Origin: Halorubrum aidingense JCM 13560 | GTDB taxonomy: Archaea > Halobacteriota > Halobacteria > Halobacteriales > Haloferacaceae | Length of the DNA: 64,000 nucleotides | Direction of reading: 5' to 3' | Assembly: GCF_000336995.1 (NCBI RefSeq) | Contig: NZ_AOJI01000012.1 | Span: 1-64,000, forward strand | Shown: positions 42,221 through 51,034 of the stretch, one piece after another | Position numbering within the stretch: position 1 is the stretch's first letter | Layout of the letters: each line of letters begins with the position of its first letter | Notes under the pieces: generated by a model | Databases searched by the model: none | Told to the model about the DNA's origin: nothing | Seen by the model: only the letters and a program-made list of their open reading frames with translations | Translations under genes and position numbers: made by a program

Positions 42221-43723
42221 ATGTCCTCGCCACCCGACCTCCGCGAGGCGCACCCGATCGAGCGAGCGGTCGGTATCGACCACTACGTCAGCGTCGCCGA
42301 CGGGATCGGCGGTCGCCTGCGCGAGTCGCCGGACGACTTCCGCGTCCGGGAGCTGGAGGCGTTCGAGCCCGAACCGATGGACGCCGACAGGGGGAGCTAC
42401 CCCGAACTCGTCGTCCGCGTCACCCTCCGCGACTGGGACACGAACGACTTCGCGCGCCGGATCTCCGACGCGCTCGGTATCAGCCGCGAGCGCGTCTCGT
42501 GGGCCGGGACGAAGGACAAACGCGCCGTCACCACCCAGCTGTTCACCCTCCGCGAGGTCGACCCGGAAGACCTCCCCGCGATCCGCGGCGCCGAGATCGA
42601 GCCGCTCGGCCGTGCCGGTCGCGGGCTTTCGTTCGGTGACCTCGCCGGCAACGCCTTCGAGATCCGCGTCGCCGACGCGGTCAATGAGGCGCCCGCGCGC
42701 GTCGCCGACGTGGTCCGAGACCTGCGCTCGTTCGCGGGCGGGGCCGAGTCGGACGAGGAGCCCGTGCGCCCGGATGAGATACCCCCCGCAATCGTCGGCG
42801 TTCCGAACTACTTCGGCCAGCAGCGCTTCGGCAGCCGGCGGCCCGTCACCCACGTCGTCGGGCTCGCGATCGCCCGCAACGACCCCCGCGAGGCGGTCCG
42901 ACTGTACGCGGGCAACCCCGCGGAGACCGAGCCCGACGACACCCGCGCCGCGCGCGACCGGGTCGACGCGGCGTTCGGGATCGGTCGCGCTGACGAGACC
43001 GGCACCGACGGGGACGAGTCGAACCCCGCCGGCGTCGAGGGCAGCGTCGACGGCACCGGCGACGGCGACTGGAACGCCTGCCTCGACGCGATCCCCGGGA
43101 AGCTCCGGTTCGAGCGCTCGATGGTCCACCGGCTCGCCGACCGCGACGTCGCCCCGGGTGCCCCCAGCGACCACGAGGACTGGTGGCACGCGCTGGAGGC
43201 CGTTCCGTCGAACCTCCAGCGGCTGTTCGTCAACGCGGCGCAGTCGTTCCTGTTCAACCGCATCGTGAGCGAGCGGCTGCGCCGCGGACTCCCCTTCGAC
43301 CGGCCGGTCGCCGGCGACGTGGTGTGTTTCGCTGACGGCGACGCGCCGGACGAGCTGTACGCGCCGGACATGGACCGGACACAGCGGGTCGATGCGGATC
43401 GGGTGTCGATCGTCTCGCGACACTGCGCGCGGGGTCGGGCGTTCGTCACCGCGCCGCTCGTCGGGACGGAGACCGAACTCGGCGGCGGCGAACCCGGAGA
43501 AATCGAACGCGAGGTCCTCGACGCCGCGGGGATAGAACCCGCCGATTTCGAGCTTCCGGGCGAGTTCGACTCGTCGGGCACGCGGCGGGCCGTCTCGCTG
43601 CGGACCGACCTCGAGGTGACGTTCGAGGACGGGGATCCGCGGTTCGCGTTCGCGCTCCCGAGCGGATCGTACGCGACCGTGCTGCTCAGGGAGTTCCTCA
43701 AGAGCGAGCCGATCGACCTGTAA
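42221..43723 (+). CDS. truD: tRNA pseudouridine(13) synthase TruD
   Basis: A 500-residue TruD-family enzyme that isomerises uridine 13 in tRNAs. The catalytic Asp lies in [12 protein letters not shown] (about Asp 99). The core motifs [21 protein letters not shown] and [22 protein letters not shown] are present. An acidic insertion (about 255-285, [15 protein letters not shown] style) occurs between core segments. The C-terminus ends in [21 protein letters not shown], which looks complete. The stop codon TAA (43721-43723) touches or lies within the right end of the adjacent tnpB element, so the insertion may have supplied the stop. Confidence 0.93.
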   Translation: MSSPPDLREAHPIERAVGIDHYVSVADGIGGRLRESPDDFRVRELEAFEPEPMDADRGSYPELVVRVTLRDWDTNDFARRISDALGISRERVSWAGTKDKRAVTTQLFTLREVDPEDLPAIRGAEIEPLGRAGRGLSFGDLAGNAFEIRVADAVNEAPARVADVVRDLRSFAGGAESDEEPVRPDEIPPAIVGVPNYFGQQRFGSRRPVTHVVGLAIARNDPREAVRLYAGNPAETEPDDTRAARDRVDAAFGIGRADETGTDGDESNPAGVEGSVDGTGDGDWNACLDAIPGKLRFERSMVHRLADRDVAPGAPSDHEDWWHALEAVPSNLQRLFVNAAQSFLFNRIVSERLRRGLPFDRPVAGDVVCFADGDAPDELYAPDMDRTQRVDADRVSIVSRHCARGRAFVTAPLVGTETELGGGEPGEIEREVLDAAGIEPADFELPGEFDSSGTRRAVSLRTDLEVTFEDGDPRFAFALPSGSYATVLLREFLKSEPIDL

Positions 43724-43724
43724 A

Positions 43725-43900
43725 CTACCCTACCCTACTTCGCTCACCCCATACAGGGTTCGCTCGTTGAGGGTAGGGCTTTGATGTGGGCTCCCAGCAA
43801 TCAGTCGCCAGCAATAGGCTGGTGACTCTTGCCGTTCAACGTCCCACCATTTACACGCACGTCTACTGGTGCGTCTCCGCTCCCCGACTTGGGCGAGGAA
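43725..43900 (-). ncRNA. Candidate omega/reRNA at the tnpB 3' end
   Basis: By analogy with characterised TnpB elements, the guide-scaffold RNA overlaps the 3' end of tnpB and ends at the right end of the element. Here that span includes the last ~100 bases of tnpB and the 43728-43778 stem-loop. The RNA would continue into flanking DNA, so its guide would be antisense to the truD 3' end. Haloarchaeal IS1341 genes are also known to make sense-overlapping transcripts. Extent and activity are inferred. Confidence 0.5.
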
Positions 43901-45045
43901 CGGAGTCTGTGTTTCCGCTTTCGGGCATAGCGTAGCCCGATATTCTTCGCCGCGTTGTAATCCGCGTTGACCTCATAGCCGCATTTCTGGCACTCGAAGT
44001 GCTCTCCGTGGCGGTTCACTTCGTGCGTGAACCCACAACCCGTCCGAGAACAGCGCTGGGACGTATGGTTCGGCTCAACTTGCTTCACGGAGACGCCCTG
44101 CTCTGGTGCCTTGTACTCGACGTACTCGTACAGGCGTCGGAACGCCCAAATGTGGTGCCATTTCGCCTGCGGGAGACGCTTGCGGATGTCGGTTAACTCC
44201 TCGAACGCGATTACGTCGCAGTCGTGTTCGACGGCTTCCGAAACGATCTCATTGGCAACCGTGTGGATGTACTGCTTCCGCCACGCTTCTTCGCGCTTTC
44301 CGAGGCGAAGCAGGGCCTTGTGCGCGGCTTGCGTCCCACGCTGTTGCATCTCACCACGTCGCTTCTCGAATTCACGGCACCAGTGATCGTATTCGTCGCC
44401 CTGCCAGAACGTGCCGGTCGAAGCTACTGCGAGGCTGTTGACGCCGAGGTCGATACCAAGAACTGTTTGGTACTCGGCATCTTCCGAAACCTCGGACTCG
44501 TCGGTATCGTACTTTCGCGTCGTGATGTGGAAGTAGAACTCGTCAGTCGCCAGGTCGTATTGCAGTGTGCTCGCACGGAACTCGTAGTCCTCTGAGAGAA
44601 CGTACTGTTCGTAGGGAGTCGGGCTATCCGCCGGAAGTTCAAAGTCGCACTCGACGCGCCCGTTGACGGTCGAGAGAGACACACGGTCGCGGTAGAACGT
44701 CGCGCTTCGCTTGTCGTAGACCATGCTCCACGACGTGAACTCCGGCTGGCTCACCCGCTTGCCCTGTTTCCACCGTTCGACGCATCCTTTCGTCGCTTGG
44801 ACGGCACGACGGATAGCCTCTTGAACGAGGTTCGCAGTAAGATCAGTTTCCTCTCGCAGTTGTTCGTAGAGCGCGTCCCGTGCGGTCGAGTTCGCCGTAA
44901 CGCAGTTGGCGTAGGAGTTGTCGTCCCAACAGAATTTAGCGGCACGATTCGCACAGTGAAGGAACTGTCGCGCGGATTCGTGGAGGTCGTCGTACCGCTC
45001 ATCGGGAACGACGAGTTTGACTGGCGCGGTTCGACGTACCTCCAT
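43801..45045 (-). CDS. tnpB: TnpB RNA-guided endonuclease (IS1341 family)
   Basis: A 414-residue TnpB, the ancestor-type of Cas12. The N-terminal part is the wedge/REC region (VQEAIRRAVQATKGCVERWKQGKR). The split RuvC domain is intact: Asp 199 in LGIDLGVNSLAVAS, Glu 282/283 in IAFEELTDIRK and Asp 362 in NADYNAAKNIG. The zinc finger has Cys 332, 337, 352 and 355. All key residues are present, so it should be active if expressed. Codon use is less GC-rich than its neighbours, and the many AT-ending codons support recent acquisition. No tnpA is adjacent. Confidence 0.93.
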   Translation of the reverse strand: MEVRRTAPVKLVVPDERYDDLHESARQFLHCANRAAKFCWDDNSYANCVTANSTARDALYEQLREETDLTANLVQEAIRRAVQATKGCVERWKQGKRVSQPEFTSWSMVYDKRSATFYRDRVSLSTVNGRVECDFELPADSPTPYEQYVLSEDYEFRASTLQYDLATDEFYFHITTRKYDTDESEVSEDAEYQTVLGIDLGVNSLAVASTGTFWQGDEYDHWCREFEKRRGEMQQRGTQAAHKALLRLGKREEAWRKQYIHTVANEIVSEAVEHDCDVIAFEELTDIRKRLPQAKWHHIWAFRRLYEYVEYKAPEQGVSVKQVEPNHTSQRCSRTGCGFTHEVNRHGEHFECQKCGYEVNADYNAAKNIGLRYARKRKHRLRSSPKSGSGDAPVDVRVNGGTLNGKSHQPIAGD

Positions 45046-45131
45046 GTTTCAGATTACTACCCAACGGTACTTATACGCTGGGGAGTCAGGTAGCTACCGT
45101 CGTGCAGTTGCGTCTCCGTTGTCGGTTTCCT

Positions 45132-45174
45132 CTCCGACCTACTCGCTCGCTACTCTCGCTCCTTGAGGTCGGAG
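45132..45174. repeat. Nine-base inverted repeat beside the tnpB element
   Basis: CTCCGACCT (45132-45140) and AGGTCGGAG (45166-45174) form a perfect nine-base stem with a 25-base loop rich in CGCTCGC/CTCTCGC. It sits between the tnpB left end and the guaAA promoter. It could be a terminator, an RNA leader structure or a relic of the insertion. The rest of the spacer up to 45300 contains no gene. Confidence 0.5.
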
Positions 45175-45300
45175 GCTCCACCTCGAGTTATGCTGATCGA
45201 TCCGCGTTTGTGTATCGAACGCGACCGAAACAGCCTAAAAACACCACGATACTGCGTTTCGTTCCGAGCCGTTTTTGTGCGGGTGCCGTCAATCGGCGCC

Positions 45301-45855
45301 ATGACTCGAATCGTCGTCATCGACCTCCACGGCCAGTTCACCCACCTCGAGCGCCGCGCGCTCCGCGATATCGGCGTCGACACCGAGATCGTCTCGGCGG
45401 ACACGCCCGCCGACGAACTCGACGCCGACGGGATCGTCCTCTCGGGCGGCCCCGACATGGACCGCGTCGGCAACGCGCCCGACTACCTCGACTTGGACGT
45501 TCCCGTCTTCGGCATCTGTCTCGGAATGCAGCTCATCGCGCTCGAACGCGGCGGCGCGGTCGGCGGCGGCGACTACGGCGGCTACGCCGACGTCGACGTG
45601 GAGATCGTCGACGACGAGGATCCGCTCGTCGGCTCGCTCGCTCCCGAGACTCGCGTCTGGGCCTCCCATGCCGACGAGGTAAAGGAGCTGCCGGCGGGGT
45701 TCACCCACACCGCCACCTCCGACGTCTGCGGCATCGAGGCGATGTCGAACGTCGAGGCGGGGCTGTACGGCGTCCAGTGGCACCCCGAGGTCGCCCACAC
45801 CGAACGCGGCGAGGAAGTGTTCGAGAACTTCGTGACGATCTGCGAGTCGGCCTAA
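45301..45855 (+). CDS. guaAA: GMP synthase glutaminase subunit (GuaAA)
   Basis: A 184-residue class I glutamine amidotransferase subunit that provides ammonia to the separate ATP-pyrophosphatase subunit GuaAB for converting XMP to GMP. The triad is nucleophile Cys 73 in FGICLGMQLI, His 161 and Glu 163 in QWHPEVAH. IVLSGGPDMDR and WASHADEVKELP are family landmarks. The ATG at 45301 begins MTRIVVIDLHGQ as in other archaeal subunits. The partner gene guaAB is not in the window. CCGTTTTTGTGC about 30 bases upstream is the promoter candidate. Confidence 0.95.
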   Translation: MTRIVVIDLHGQFTHLERRALRDIGVDTEIVSADTPADELDADGIVLSGGPDMDRVGNAPDYLDLDVPVFGICLGMQLIALERGGAVGGGDYGGYADVDVEIVDDEDPLVGSLAPETRVWASHADEVKELPAGFTHTATSDVCGIEAMSNVEAGLYGVQWHPEVAHTERGEEVFENFVTICESA

Positions 45856-45896
45856 GCCGCTCGTCCGTTTGCTCCCGCTCGCTCGGTCGCTCCCGC

Positions 45897-46322
45897 TCAC
45901 TCCCGCGCCCGCGCCGTCAACACCGGCGGCTCGCTGTGTCTCACGACCCGCTCGGCGACCGACCCGGCCGCGAGAAACCGGCCGATCCCGGTCCGACCGT
46001 GGGTGCCCATCACGATCAGATCCGCGTCGTAGGCGGTCGCGGCGTCGAGGATCTCCTCGTGCGGGCGACCGCGCCGGAGGTGCTGTTCCACGTCGATCCC
46101 GCGCTTCGCGCCGGCCTCGGCGACGGCGTCGAGCGCACGTTCACCGCGCTCTTCCTCGCGTTCGACGACCGCGTCCCATCGGTCGGCGCCCGCGATCAGT
46201 TCGTCGACGACGAACAGCGCGTGGATCCGCGCGTCGGCCAGCTCGGCGAGCGAGACCGCGTGTGCGACGGCGGCGTCGCTCCCGGCGCTCCCGTCGGTCG
46301 GGTAGAGGATCTCGTCGTACAT
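45897..46322 (-). CDS. Universal stress protein family
   Basis: A 141-residue UspA-fold protein. [19 protein letters not shown] gives the first strand and adenine-binding Asp, and [30 protein letters not shown] is the ATP-binding G-2x-G-9x-G-S pattern near the C-terminus, so it is an ATP-binding type. Haloarchaea encode many copies, and the specific stress cannot be told. It is convergent with guaAA. The 11-base repeat at 46372-46437 lies upstream of its start. Confidence 0.92.
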   Translation of the reverse strand: MYDEILYPTDGSAGSDAAVAHAVSLAELADARIHALFVVDELIAGADRWDAVVEREEERGERALDAVAEAGAKRGIDVEQHLRRGRPHEEILDAATAYDADLIVMGTHGRTGIGRFLAAGSVAERVVRHSEPPVLTARARE

Positions 46323-46371
46323 CGTGGCGCGATCCACGCGTCGATTCGTGTTAACGATTCGCAGCGACTGT

Positions 46372-46437
46372 GGGTCAACGCCGGGTCGACGCCGGGTCGA
46401 CGCCGGGTCGACGCCGGGCCGACGCTCGGCCGACGCC
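46372..46437. repeat. 11-base tandem repeat, six copies
   Basis: The unit GGGTCGACGCC is perfect at 46383-46393, 46394-46404 and 46405-46415, with diverged copies before (GGGTCAACGCC) and after (GGGCCGACGCT, CGGCCGACGCC). It lies between the universal stress protein promoter and the end of the small zinc-protein gene, filling the spacer. Copies contain GTCGAC palindromes. Confidence 0.85.
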
Positions 46438-46441
46438 CTCC

Positions 46442-46618
46442 TCACAGCCGATATCGTCGGACGCGCTCGGTCCCGCAGCTCGGACACGCCCACCGGTACT
46501 CGACGGCAGCACCCGACGTCACCGCCTCCCAGCCACCTCCCTCGTTGACGTATCCGCACTCTTCGCACACGTGGGGCCGTCCGTCGAGCCGCGCGCGGAG
46601 CCGATCGAACGCCGACAT
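46442..46618 (-). CDS. Small CPxCG-type zinc-ribbon protein
   Basis: A 58-residue protein with two zinc knuckles, [10 protein letters not shown] and [11 protein letters not shown], typical of the abundant small zinc-finger proteins of haloarchaea. The first ~14 residues ([14 protein letters not shown]) form a basic helix. The ATG at 46618 was preferred to one at 46639, which would add SSSYGG residues. It is too short to assign function. Similar proteins affect motility, biofilm or growth in other haloarchaea. The spacer upstream up to 46800 contains AT-rich promoter material but no gene. Confidence 0.75.
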   Translation of the reverse strand: MSAFDRLRARLDGRPHVCEECGYVNEGGGWEAVTSGAAVEYRWACPSCGTERVRRYRL

Positions 46619-46800
46619 GCCGCCGTAGCTAGATGACATATGGTAACAGTACACAATCAATCGTGAAGTACGTACCGGTGGTCGGCGGTCTCCGTCGAAG
46701 CGAATCCGCTGTTCGCGGCGAGAGACGCCGGTCACCGACGATCGAAAGCGCTCGGTTCCCGGCGTTCAGTTCGTCACGCGCGCAAAAAAGAACGCCCGCC

Positions 46801-47076
46801 CTACTCCGCGAACAGCTCGTCGACCGCCTCGCCGGCGGCCGCGACCGCCTCGTTGGCGACGGTCTCGGGGTCGGGATCGTCGGGGGCGTTCAGGTAGACG
46901 TCCACGTCTAAGACGCCGTCCTCGAACGTCACGGTGACGTCGAGGTCTTTCACCGCGGACTGGTCGTAGTAGGCGAAGACGACGCCCTCCGCCGCCTCGG
47001 CGGCGATGGTGACGACCGCCTCGTCGGTGGGATCGTCGCCGTCCGTCGGCGCGTCGTCGCCCGCGTCGTCGCTCAT
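46801..47076 (-). CDS. DUF3194 family protein
   Basis: A 91-residue acidic protein. The N-terminal 25 residues are Asp/Thr-rich (DDAGDDAPTDGDDPTDE). The core is IAAEAAEGVVFAYYDQSAVKDLDVTVTFEDGVLDVDVYLN, with the GVLDVDVYL strand characteristic of DUF3194. It lies 7 bases downstream of prefoldin beta on the same strand, the conserved archaeal arrangement, suggesting a link to protein folding. No catalytic residues are seen. Its function is unknown. Confidence 0.85.
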   Translation of the reverse strand: MSDDAGDDAPTDGDDPTDEAVVTIAAEAAEGVVFAYYDQSAVKDLDVTVTFEDGVLDVDVYLNAPDDPDPETVANEAVAAAGEAVDELFAE

Positions 47077-47083
47077 CGCTCGC

Positions 47084-47479
47084 TTACGCGCCGCCCGCGC
47101 CCGGACCGCCCGGTCCCGCCGGGGCGCCGCCCGCGCCGCCCTGCAGCATCTGCTGGAGCTCGCTCTGGAGGTCGTCGAACTGCTCTTCGACGCGCTCCTC
47201 CTGCTTCTGGAGCTGCTCGACGCGGACTTCCAGCGAGTCGACCTTGTTCTCGAGGTCGTCGTAGGCGGACTCGTAGTCCGTCTCGACGAGAACCTCACCG
47301 ATCTCGCGGTACATTCCGGCGTCCTCGTCGACGTCCTCTAAGGCGGTGAGGGCCGTCTTCGACTCGTTGAGCGCGGTCTGCGCCTGCTCCTTCTGCTCGG
47401 CGACCTGCTGTGCGGTCTCCTGCAGGTCCTGCAGTTCCTCGATTTTCTCCTGTGCCTCGGGCGGCATGTTCCCTTGCAT
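47084..47479 (-). CDS. pfdB: Prefoldin subunit beta
   Basis: A 131-residue prefoldin beta subunit. Long coiled-coil helices run at about 8-45 ([24 protein letters not shown]) and 75-112 ([25 protein letters not shown]), separated by a beta-hairpin region with [20 protein letters not shown], the family signature. Six subunits (two alpha, four beta) form the jellyfish-shaped chaperone that hands unfolded proteins to the thermosome. The Gly/Ala/Pro tail is a haloarchaeal extension. The ATG at 47479 ([10 protein letters not shown]) was selected over a longer basic frame. Confidence 0.93.
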   Translation of the reverse strand: MQGNMPPEAQEKIEELQDLQETAQQVAEQKEQAQTALNESKTALTALEDVDEDAGMYREIGEVLVETDYESAYDDLENKVDSLEVRVEQLQKQEERVEEQFDDLQSELQQMLQGGAGGAPAGPGGPGAGGA

Positions 47480-47708
47480 GGACGCAACGAGGCGACCCGG
47501 ACAGAAAAACCCCCGACTTCTCGGCTCACGGTCGATGCGTGCGTTACAGCCTCTCAAGCGTACGTACTCGCCGTTTCGCGTCTCGATATCGGGGACCGAT
47601 ACCGAAGGCGCGGCGCGCCGACGGATCGATCGACCGCGCGGCTCTGACGAGGCTCGGCCTCGGGCTGGATTCGGTTTCCGCCGGGCTTGACTCTCGGCAG
47701 GACTCAGG

Positions 47709-47966
47709 TCACTCGTGTGCCGTCACGATGCGCTCGGCGACCTCGATCAGCCGCGACCAACTGTTGACGCCGGCGCGGAGGGCGACGAGGTCGTCAGCGA
47801 CGACCCGAACGCGGACCGCGTCGCCGTCGCGGGAGACGGTCGCGGCCGAGCGCGCGTCGTCGATCTCGCCGATTTCGGGGGCGAGCGCGTCGTCGACGAG
47901 GCGTGCGCGCCGCTCGGAGGGGTACTGAAACGAAAGCACCGTCTCGTGTGCGCGGGGTCCCGTCAC
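47709..47966 (-). CDS. pcc1: KEOPS complex subunit Pcc1
   Basis: An 85-residue Pcc1 homologue, the dimerising subunit of the KEOPS complex that makes threonylcarbamoyl-adenosine (t6A) in tRNA. The GTG start gives [13 protein letters not shown]. The pattern of strand, [20 protein letters not shown] loop and the final [25 protein letters not shown] helix is typical. It follows rpo12 by 22 bases. The 229-base spacer to pfdB (47480-47708) contains no gene but a plausible promoter for the downstream pair. Confidence 0.88.
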   Translation of the reverse strand: MTGPRAHETVLSFQYPSERRARLVDDALAPEIGEIDDARSAATVSRDGDAVRVRVVADDLVALRAGVNSWSRLIEVAERIVTAHE

Positions 47967-47988
47967 GATCGCTATCGGGCCCGGACGC

Positions 47989-48123
47989 CTACTCGACGTT
48001 GACTTCCTTCATGCCGCCGCCGCGCTCTTTTAAGAGGACGCGGTGGCCGCAGTACGGGCAGCGCACGCCGCCGTACTCGTCGAGGGTGACGTCGCGCTTA
48101 CAGCGGGAGCACTTGTAACTCAT
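47989..48123 (-). CDS. rpo12: DNA-directed RNA polymerase subunit Rpo12 (RpoP)
   Basis: A 44-residue protein with the whole RpoP pattern: [12 protein letters not shown], then [17 protein letters not shown], with four Cys in two CxxC pairs binding zinc, and a short tail. It is a core subunit of archaeal RNA polymerase. It follows the L37Ae gene by 5 bases in the usual conserved order L37Ae-Rpo12-Pcc1. Confidence 0.95.
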   Translation of the reverse strand: MSYKCSRCKRDVTLDEYGGVRCPYCGHRVLLKERGGGMKEVNVE

Positions 48124-48128
48124 CGCGG

Positions 48129-48395
48129 CTATTCCTCGTCGGCGAGCGCGGCGCGGATGGAGCGGCGGACGGTGCGGCCACCGGGCGTCTCGGGGCGGTA
48201 CGCCCCGCCGGTGAACGTCTCGCCGGTCTCTTCGTTGACCCAGATGCCGGTGCCCACGCGCTTGACGTCGTCGCCGTCGACGGTCGCGCTGCGCATCTCC
48301 TCTTCGATGTCCTGGACCCGCTTGCGGGAGACCCGGCCGTAGCGAGCGCCGAATCGGCCCGCGCTGCCGGTGCTTCGTGCCTTGTCCTCAGCCAT
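48129..48395 (-). CDS. rpl37ae: 50S ribosomal protein L37Ae, zinc-less variant
   Basis: An 88-residue protein with the L37Ae signature: [19 protein letters not shown] near the start, [27 protein letters not shown] and RRSIRAAL at the end. In most L37Ae proteins the middle has CPxCG and CGxCG pairs binding zinc. Here no Cys is present at all, and the segment reads [22 protein letters not shown]. The protein is otherwise complete, and it heads a conserved ribosomal/transcription operon, so it is presumably functional. A TTTTTACC box lies upstream of the ATG at 48395. Confidence 0.9.
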   Translation of the reverse strand: MAEDKARSTGSAGRFGARYGRVSRKRVQDIEEEMRSATVDGDDVKRVGTGIWVNEETGETFTGGAYRPETPGGRTVRRSIRAALADEE

Positions 48396-48534
48396 AGTGA
48401 GTCCGTCTACCGCCAGCGTGGGTAAAAAGGCTACGAGTCGGGGGCGCCAAGTCACGGCCGGCGCCGCTGTCGAGGGGCGGCTCCCAGGCGACCTCGCCGA
48501 CGCGTTTATTTTTCCCGTTCCCGGAGCGTCGCGT

Positions 48535-49023
48535 ATGTACCGCCGCGGACACGTCGGGCTCGGCCTCCTCGCGTACGCGCCGGTAGCGAGCCTCACCCTC
48601 CGGAGCGGCGAACCCGGACTGGCGCTGGTCGGCGTCGCCATCGCGGTCGCGTTCGCGACCCTCCCGGACGTCGACGAGCGCCTCCCGCTTCCGCACCGCG
48701 GCCCGACGCACACGATCGCGTTCGTCGTCGCCGGCGGCGGCCTGGTGGGTACCGCAAGCGTCCCGGTCGTCGCCGCTAGCGGGTCGCTCCCGACGTGGAC
48801 CCCGGTTTTCGCCGGCGTCGTGACGGCCGCGACCCTCGGATCGCACCTCGCCGGCGACGTGATCACGCCGATGGGGATCCGCCCGTTTCGCCCCCTCTCG
48901 GACGCCCACTTCACGCTCGACGTGACGCCGGCAGCGGATCCCCGAGCGAACCGGCTCTTCCTCGGGGCCGGCGTCGTCGCCCTCGCGCTTTCGGTCGGTC
49001 TCTCTGTCGGACTCCCGAGTTGA
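48535..49023 (+). CDS. Membrane-associated metal-dependent hydrolase (YdjM-like)
   Basis: A 162-residue membrane protein of the LexA-binding, inner membrane-associated putative hydrolase family. Family residues: His in [32 protein letters not shown] (Asp and His metal ligands), and [20 protein letters not shown]. Four to five hydrophobic segments are present. A GTTTATTTTT box (about 48503-48512) lies 23 bases upstream of the ATG, as for leaderless transcripts. The reaction is not established for the family. Confidence 0.82.
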   Translation: MYRRGHVGLGLLAYAPVASLTLRSGEPGLALVGVAIAVAFATLPDVDERLPLPHRGPTHTIAFVVAGGGLVGTASVPVVAASGSLPTWTPVFAGVVTAATLGSHLAGDVITPMGIRPFRPLSDAHFTLDVTPAADPRANRLFLGAGVVALALSVGLSVGLPS

Positions 49024-49155
49024 TCTCGCGTCGGTATCGGGGAGGCCGTCCGGGCCGTCCGGGCCGGTCTTCCTCGCCCGATATTCCTCACGAACGTTCG
49101 CTCGCTCCCGGCTCAACCGTGTGTCTTTTTGCGGCCGTACGCTGAATCCGGCGAT

Positions 49156-50913
49156 ATGCGCAACGCCAAAATCGTCTGTACGATCGGTCCCGCGTCCGAC
49201 GACCGGGACACGATCCGCGGCCTCGCGGAGGCGGGGATGTCCGTCGTTCGGCTGAACGCCAGCCACGGCACGACGGCCCACCGCGAGGAGGTCATCGAGC
49301 GGGCCCGCGCGGTCGACGAGGCCATGAAGGACCCGCTCGCGGTGATGGTCGACCTGAAGGGTCCGGAGGTCCGGACCGCCGAGATCGACGAGCCGATCGC
49401 GATCGCCGAGGGGTCCGAGGTGACGTTCGTCGAGGGCGACGACGCCACTCCCGAGCGCGTCGGACTCACCCACTCGATCGCGGCGGCCGGATCCGGGGAC
49501 ACGGTCCTCCTCGACGACGGCCGGATCGAGTGTCGCGTCGAGCGCGTCGAGGGCGAGTCGGTCGTCGCGACGGTCGTCTCCGGCGGCCAGCTCAGCTCCC
49601 GGAAAGGCGTGAACCTGCCGGGCGTCGCGATCGACGTCGACCTCATCACGGCGGAAGACGAGGCCGAACTCGATCTCGCCGCCCGAGCGGACGCGGACTT
49701 CGTCGCGGCCTCCTTCGTGCGAAACGCCGAGGACGTCTATCAGATAGCCGACGAGCTGGAGGCGCGCGGCGGCGACGACATCCCGGTCATCGCGAAGATC
49801 GAACGGGCCGGCGCGGTCGACAACCTCGACGGGATCGTCGACGCCGCGGACGGCGTGATGGTCGCCCGCGGCGACCTCGGCGTGGAGTGCCCGCTCGAGG
49901 ACGTGCCGGTGATCCAAAAGCGGATCATCCGCAAGTGCGTCAACGCGGGCGTCCCCGTCATCACGGCGACGGAGATGCTCGACTCGATGGTCACGTCCCG
50001 CCGCCCGACCCGGGCGGAGGCCTCCGACGTGGCGAACGCGGTCCTCGACGGGACCGACGCGGTGATGCTGTCCGGCGAGACCGCCATCGGCGACGACCCC
50101 GTCAACGTGGTGGAGACGATGGACCGGATCGTGCGGCAGGTCGAGTCGAGCGACGAGTACGCCGAGACGCGCGAACAGCGCGTCCCGGCCGCGGCGGAGG
50201 GGTCGCGGACCGAGGCGCTCGCGCGCTCGGCCCGCTACCTCGCGCGCGACATCGGCGCCTCGACGGTCGTCGCGGTCTCGGAGTCGGGCTACACCGCCCG
50301 CAAGACCGCGATGTTCCGGCCGGGCGTTCCCGTCGTCGCGACGACGCCCGACGACCGCGTCCGCCGACAGCTCGCGCTCTCGTGGGGCGTCAGACCGGTC
50401 CTGACGGAGTACGCCCGCGACATGGAGACGATCCTCGACAACGCGGTCGACGCCGCGCTCGACACCGGCGGGGCCGCCTCCGGGGACACGCTCGTCGTGC
50501 TCTCCGGGATGCTGACCGAGTTCGAGGGGACGAACACGACGAACACGCTCAAGGTCCACGTCGCCGCCGAGACCCTCGTGACGGGCAAGGCGGTCGTCGC
50601 CGGCCGGATCGCGGCGCCGGTCTACCGCAGCGCCGACGGAGACCTGAGCGACCTCCCCGAGGGGTCGATCGTCGCGCTCGGGCCCGGCTTCGAAGGCGAG
50701 TTCTCGGGCGATCTGGACGCGGTGGCCGGGATCATCGACGCCCGCGAGGGGATGACCGGCTACCCGGCTGTCGTCGCCCGCGAACTCGGCGTGCCGATGG
50801 TCTCGGGCGCGCAGCTGCCCGAGAACGTGGGCGACGGCACCGTGGTGACCCTCGACGGCGAGCGAGGGATCGTCTACGACGGCGACGTGATCGCGGCGGC
50901 ACAGCAGCGATAG
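49156..50913 (+). CDS. pyk: Pyruvate kinase
   Basis: A 585-residue pyruvate kinase, the last glycolytic step making ATP and pyruvate. Landmarks: KIVCTIGPAS, VRLNASHG, VMVDLKGPEVRT, VIAKIERAGAV (catalytic Lys), VARGDLGVE and ITATEMLDSM. The C-terminal ~110 residues are the extra PEP-utiliser-like mobile domain (TLVVLSGMLTEFEGTNTTNTLKVH) typical of haloarchaeal and some bacterial enzymes. The ATG at 49156 begins MRNAKIVCTIG, and an upstream in-frame ATG at 49129 was rejected. It is a single gene with a GTCTTTTTGCGG promoter element. Confidence 0.96.
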   Translation: MRNAKIVCTIGPASDDRDTIRGLAEAGMSVVRLNASHGTTAHREEVIERARAVDEAMKDPLAVMVDLKGPEVRTAEIDEPIAIAEGSEVTFVEGDDATPERVGLTHSIAAAGSGDTVLLDDGRIECRVERVEGESVVATVVSGGQLSSRKGVNLPGVAIDVDLITAEDEAELDLAARADADFVAASFVRNAEDVYQIADELEARGGDDIPVIAKIERAGAVDNLDGIVDAADGVMVARGDLGVECPLEDVPVIQKRIIRKCVNAGVPVITATEMLDSMVTSRRPTRAEASDVANAVLDGTDAVMLSGETAIGDDPVNVVETMDRIVRQVESSDEYAETREQRVPAAAEGSRTEALARSARYLARDIGASTVVAVSESGYTARKTAMFRPGVPVVATTPDDRVRRQLALSWGVRPVLTEYARDMETILDNAVDAALDTGGAASGDTLVVLSGMLTEFEGTNTTNTLKVHVAAETLVTGKAVVAGRIAAPVYRSADGDLSDLPEGSIVALGPGFEGEFSGDLDAVAGIIDAREGMTGYPAVVARELGVPMVSGAQLPENVGDGTVVTLDGERGIVYDGDVIAAAQQR

Positions 50914-51034
50914 CTCGTCACGAAACCGGCCACGCGGCCCGGCCACAGAGCCGCTGACCGGCCCTGGAACCGAATCGGACCGAGATCGACGACCACCCGC
51001 CAGTCATTTACCGTCGAATCGCGTAGCGCCGGCC

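Larger units (their letters stand above)
43721..45095 (-). mobile_element. IS1341-type (IS200/IS605 superfamily) tnpB-only element
   Basis: The element contains tnpB and no tnpA. Its right end after the tnpB stop contains a perfect nine-base inverted repeat, CCCTACCCT (43728-43736) and AGGGTAGGG (43770-43778), around a CCCCATACAGGGTTCG loop, which is the kind of subterminal hairpin seen at IS605-group ends. The left end is less clear; the spacer 45046-45095 holds the tnpB promoter with GTATAAGT on the minus strand. Boundaries are estimated. Without TnpA in cis it may be immobile or mobilised in trans. Confidence 0.75.

Noticed and set aside
48388..50946. 852-codon minus-strand frame opposite pyruvate kinase
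   Set aside because: Shadow frame; pyruvate kinase on the plus strand has all catalytic motifs.
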